A DNA stretch of 7,846 bases from positions 1 to 7,846 of the forward strand of contig SKQM01000096.1 in the NCBI GenBank assembly GCA_007119005.1. Direction: 5' to 3'. The first letter of the stretch is position 1. Every line of letters starts with the position of its first letter. The stretch is from Thioalkalivibrio sp. Its GTDB lineage: Bacteria; Pseudomonadota; Gammaproteobacteria; Ectothiorhodospirales; Ectothiorhodospiraceae. The position numbers were made by a program, and so were the translations under genes. Shown in pieces: positions 5,307 through 7,846 of the stretch. Under the pieces are notes generated by a model, which was not told where the DNA came from, ran no database searches, and was given only the letters and a program-made list of their open reading frames with translations.

Positions 5307-5909
5307 TCATCCGCCACGAACGGAGCCTGCCTCGACACGAGCCTCGTGGACGAGCAGCCATGCCTTGACGCGCGCGAGAGGCCCATCGCGCTGGCCCGAA
5401 TAGCCGCCAGCTGACGCGGGATCGAAGCCTGCGGCAGGAACCACGCGATGGCAGGGAACGAACAGCGGCCAGGGGTTGGCCTTGCAGGCCTGCCCCACCG
5501 CCTGAGCCGAGGAACCGATCTCGCGGGCGATCTGCCCATAGCTGCGGGTTTGCCCGACGGGAATCGCGCACAGCGCCTGCCAGACCCGGCGCGCATGCGC
5601 GGAACCCGGCGGAAGGTCGACAGGCGGCCGCCAGCAACGGGGATCGCGGAAGAAATCGGCAGGGTCGAAGGGAACGGGCACCGCTGCAGGTTGACGCTGG
5701 CGCTTTGCGGCCGCCAACCCGGCGCCCGACCATGCTGGGGATACCTTGCCCTGCGCTTCTTCCCGCGCGTTCCAGTCGGCCGTCAGGAGCCATCCCCCGG
5801 GGGCACAGGTCCAGACGAACGAAAGCGCTGCACCCGGCGGGGTGCAGCGCTGCGTATTCCCGGACAAGGTACGGACGTCGCCGTGACCCGAAGGCCGCGG
5901 CACGACCAC
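5307..5909 (-). CDS. Methylated-DNA-[protein]-cysteine S-methyltransferase (Ogt/MGMT family)
   Basis: A suicide DNA repair protein that takes the alkyl group from O6-alkylguanine onto its own Cys. Numbering from GTG 5909: acceptor Cys153 in VPCHRVV, His154, Asn145 (KANP), Tyr124 (TRSYGQIA) and Glu189 (WLLVHE), all matching human AGT positions by motif. The position equal to human Arg128, 17 residues before the Cys, is Gln136 (AQAVG), and the loop before it is two residues short. The N-terminal domain is poorly conserved, although CAPGGWLLTADW resembles its usual beta-hairpin. The start is uncertain: GTG 5909 directly follows the rplS stop, and GTG 5903 and TTG 5867 are also in frame, none with a clear ribosome-binding site. 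All precede the 5824-5851 hairpin. It may be expressed by read-through from the ribosomal operon. Confidence 0.85.
   Translation of the reverse strand: MVVPRPSGHGDVRTLSGNTQRCTPPGAALSFVWTCAPGGWLLTADWNAREEAQGKVSPAWSGAGLAAAKRQRQPAAVPVPFDPADFFRDPRCWRPPVDLPPGSAHARRVWQALCAIPVGQTRSYGQIAREIGSSAQAVGQACKANPWPLFVPCHRVVPAAGFDPASAGGYSGQRDGPLARVKAWLLVHEARVEAGSVRGG
5824..5851 (-). terminator. Probable rplS operon terminator inside the 5' part of ogt
   Basis: A perfect 12-bp stem (minus strand AGCGCTGCACCC paired with GGGTGCAGCGCT) with a 4-nt loop starts 58 nt after the rplS stop. The tract after it, TTCGTTCG, is a weak U-run, so termination may be partial. The stem is read through by the ogt frame (about codons 20-29). 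It could instead act as an attenuator for ogt. Confidence 0.6.
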
Positions 5910-6266
5910 CTAGCGGACGGCCTTGATGTCTTCCTTGATCCGGGCCGCCTTGCCGGTCCGGTCGCGCAGGTAGTAAAGCTTCGCGCGGCGCACCTTGCCC
6001 CGCCGCTTTACCTGGATGTCGGCCACCAGCGGGCTGTGGGTCTGGAAGGACCGCTCGACCCCGGTTCCGGATGACATCTTGCGCACGGTGAAGGCCGAAT
6101 TGAGGCCGCGGTTGCGCTTTGCAATCACCACGCCTTCAAAGGCCTGCAGCCGCTCACGGTCGCCTTCCTTGACCTTGACCTGCACCACGACGGTATCGCC
6201 GGGACCGAAATCGGGCACCGAGGGCTTCATCTGCTCGGCTTCCAGTTGCTGAATCACGTTGCTCAT
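5910..6266 (-). CDS. rplS: 50S ribosomal protein L19
   Basis: Structural protein of the large ribosomal subunit, at the interface with 30S. It is 118 residues (E. coli about 115). The diagnostic parts are the start [55 protein letters not shown] (28-69) and the basic end [25 protein letters not shown] 6266 lies 9 nt after the trmD stop. The stop TGA of trmD forms part of the ribosome-binding site (TGAGG, 7 nt before the ATG), so translation is probably coupled. It is the last gene of the operon. Confidence 0.98.
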   Translation of the reverse strand: MSNVIQQLEAEQMKPSVPDFGPGDTVVVQVKVKEGDRERLQAFEGVVIAKRNRGLNSAFTVRKMSSGTGVERSFQTHSPLVADIQVKRRGKVRRAKLYYLRDRTGKAARIKEDIKAVR

Positions 6267-6275
6267 CGTCGAACC

Positions 6276-7043
6276 TCAGTCGTCACTATGCTTGCCACCC
6301 GCGGAATCTCTCCGCAGCCGGCGGTATTCGTCCAGCAGAGCCGCATCTTCCGGCTCGAGCGCGAGCCGCGCCAGCAGGTCCGGCCTGCGCTCCCATGTTC
6401 GTCCCAGCGCCTCTCGGCGGCGCCAGCGCTCGATCTGCGCGTGGTGCCCGGTCAGCAGTTCCGCAGGCACCGTGCGCCCGGCCACCACTTCCGGCCGGGT
6501 GTAATGCGGGCAATCCAGCAACCCCTCCGTGAAGGAGTCCTGCAGCGCCGAATCGTCGTGCCCGAGTGCGCCCGGCAGCAACCGGACGCAGGCGTCGATC
6601 ACGGCCATCGCCGCCAGTTCGCCACCGGAGAGCACATAGTCTCCCAGCGACCATTCCTCGTCCACCTCCGCGTCGAGCAGCCGCTCGTCGATCCCCTCGT
6701 ACCGGCCGCAGACCAGGGCCAGGCGGGGCATTCCCGAAAACCGGCGCACGGCGGCCTGATCGATCGGTCGCCCCTGCGGCGTCAGCGCGATCACGCGCAG
6801 CGGCGTCGGGTCCGCTGCGCGGATCGCGGCCAGTGCAGCGGCCAGCGGTTCGTACTGCATCACCATGCCCGGTCCACCGCCGTAAGGCCGGTCGTCCACC
6901 GCCTGGTGCACCCCGGCGCCCCAGCGCCGCGGGTTCCAGCAATGCAGCTCGAACAGACCTTGCTCCTCCGCGCGCCGCGTGACCCCGAAGGCGGCGACCG
7001 ACTGCACCAGCTCGGGGAACAGCGTGACTACGTCGAAGCGCAT
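6276..7043 (-). CDS. trmD: tRNA (guanine(37)-N1)-methyltransferase TrmD
   Basis: Makes m1G37 next to the anticodon using SAM, which prevents +1 frameshifting; a trefoil-knotted SPOUT enzyme. It is 255 residues, as usual. [11 protein letters not shown] fixes the start at ATG 7043, preferred over the longer open frame to 7085, which overlaps rimM. Conserved elements are [12 protein letters not shown] (49-60), [10 protein letters not shown] (112-121), the knot loop YVLSGGE (136-142), Arg154 and Asp169 ([19 protein letters not shown]), the latter equal to the E. coli general base. The usual NPRDFT segment after the first block reads [12 protein letters not shown] (37-48), an unusual local change with length kept. 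The gene begins 8 nt after rimM, and the rimM stop contributes to its ribosome-binding site (TGAGG). Confidence 0.97.
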   Translation of the reverse strand: MRFDVVTLFPELVQSVAAFGVTRRAEEQGLFELHCWNPRRWGAGVHQAVDDRPYGGGPGMVMQYEPLAAALAAIRAADPTPLRVIALTPQGRPIDQAAVRRFSGMPRLALVCGRYEGIDERLLDAEVDEEWSLGDYVLSGGELAAMAVIDACVRLLPGALGHDDSALQDSFTEGLLDCPHYTRPEVVAGRTVPAELLTGHHAQIERWRRREALGRTWERRPDLLARLALEPEDAALLDEYRRLRRDSAGGKHSDD

Positions 7044-7051
7044 CGCGGGCC

Positions 7052-7561
7052 TCAAAACTCCGGATCCCAGTCGACCCGTATGCATCCCGACTCGAGATCC
7101 ACGTCCTTCACGTAGCGTTCGCGAACCCAGGGGATCAGGCGCTCGCGCTCGCCCCGCACCACCATCACGTCATTCGCGCCCGTCTCGATGAATCCATCGA
7201 CACGGCCGAGAGGCGTACCGTCCACCGTCTCAACCCTCAGCCCCTGCAGGTCGGCCCAGTAGAATTCGCCTTCGTCCAGAGGCGGGAGCCATTCCCGCTC
7301 GATCGCCAGCGTACAGCCGATCAACGCCTGCGCGGCATCGCGGTCAGGGGTCTCGGCGAACTTCAGCACCACCCCCCGACCGTGGGCCCGGCCGGTCTCG
7401 ACTTCCAGGAGTTCCCAGGCACCGGCGCGCTCGACCCAGAGTTCGGGATACTCGGCGACCGCGGCACGCGGCTCGGTCTCGGAGAACACGCGGACGAAGC
7501 CCTTCACGCCGTATACGCCGGAAACGCGCCCCACGATCAGGCGCTTCGGCCCCGGTTCCAC
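7052..7561 (-). CDS. rimM: Ribosome maturation factor RimM
   Basis: Binds ribosomal protein S19 and helps assemble the head of the 30S subunit. It is 169 residues, normal for the family. The N-terminal RimM domain opens with [20 protein letters not shown] (9-28). The C-terminal PRC barrel begins at [12 protein letters not shown] (99-110) and ends with [19 protein letters not shown] and IRVDWDPEF, the usual terminus. The start codon is GTG at 7561-7559 with GGAGG about 8 nt upstream, 22 nt after the rpsP stop. Confidence 0.97.
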   Translation of the reverse strand: MEPGPKRLIVGRVSGVYGVKGFVRVFSETEPRAAVAEYPELWVERAGAWELLEVETGRAHGRGVVLKFAETPDRDAAQALIGCTLAIEREWLPPLDEGEFYWADLQGLRVETVDGTPLGRVDGFIETGANDVMVVRGERERLIPWVRERYVKDVDLESGCIRVDWDPEF

Positions 7562-7583
7562 GGCCGCAGCCTCCGCTACCGGT

Positions 7584-7844
7584 TCAGCCGGCGGCGGCGA
7601 CCTGCTTGCGATGTTCCTTGATCAGGCGCCCAACGCGCTCGGAGGTCGATGCACCGCGCTCCAGCCAGTGATCGATACGGGCCAGATCGATCTGCAGCGG
7701 GATTTCCTGACCCCGGGCAACGGGATTGAAGAACCCGACACGCTCGATGTAGCCGCTGTCGCGGCGTGCCCGCGAGTCGGTGACCACGATCTGGTAGAAG
7801 GGCGCGCGCTTGGCTCCGCGGCGGGACAAACGAATGGTGACCAT
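7584..7844 (-). CDS. rpsP: 30S ribosomal protein S16
   Basis: Small-subunit assembly protein, 86 residues (E. coli 82). [39 protein letters not shown] and the helix [21 protein letters not shown] are diagnostic. The gene is complete, but only 2 nt lie upstream of the ATG in the window, so its ribosome-binding site and the operon promoter cannot be seen. It is the first visible gene of rpsP-rimM-trmD-rplS. Confidence 0.97.
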   Translation of the reverse strand: MVTIRLSRRGAKRAPFYQIVVTDSRARRDSGYIERVGFFNPVARGQEIPLQIDLARIDHWLERGASTSERVGRLIKEHRKQVAAAG

Positions 7845-7846
7845 GC

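Noticed and set aside
5307..5909. Possibility of an alkyltransferase-like (ATL) protein
   Set aside because: ATL proteins have another residue, usually Trp, in place of the acceptor Cys; here the motif is PCHR.

Overview
The window is GC-rich and densely packed. Every gene I can support lies on the minus strand, so transcription runs from right to left. The genes suggest a sulfur-oxidising gammaproteobacterium, perhaps of the Ectothiorhodospiraceae/Thioalkalivibrio type. The ribosomal operon order rpsP-rimM-trmD-rplS, rlmJ, and the c-type cytochrome pair SoxA/SoxX all fit that. The family-level placement is an inference from gene content only.

Right part (7844 to 5910): a complete, tightly spaced rpsP-rimM-trmD-rplS operon for ribosomal proteins S16 and L19, a 16S maturation factor and the tRNA m1G37 methyltransferase. 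At two junctions the stop codon TGA is part of the next gene's Shine-Dalgarno sequence (TGAGG). A 12-bp hairpin follows rplS but lies inside the reading frame of the next gene, an Ogt/MGMT-type DNA repair methyltransferase (5909 to 5307).

Middle part (5153 to 1596): a tandem duplication of one transcription unit. Each copy has the same layout: a promoter (TTGACA, 18 bp, CACGAT), a leader of about 65 nt, soxA, exactly 28 nt, soxX, and a terminator with an identical 11-bp stem and GCAA loop. SoxA and SoxX are exported c-type cytochromes that form the SoxAX complex, which attaches thiosulfate to the carrier SoxYZ. No soxYZ, soxB, soxCD or soxK is in the window. Both SoxA proteins carry a single CxxCH haem motif plus the active-site Cys. 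By ungapped count the mature SoxA pair is about 71% identical, but the 12 residues just after the active-site loop differ at every position. In contrast, 54 bp over the ribosome-binding site and signal peptide match at 53 positions.

Left part (1440 to 1): rlmJ, a 23S rRNA adenine methyltransferase, overlaps by 8 nt the start of htpG, whose 3' part runs off the window.

The most interesting part is the duplicated soxAX unit: same core promoter and terminator, different upstream inverted repeats, and a block of divergence beside the active site. I see no RNA genes, CRISPR arrays, insertion sequences or integrases, and no convincing plus-strand gene.
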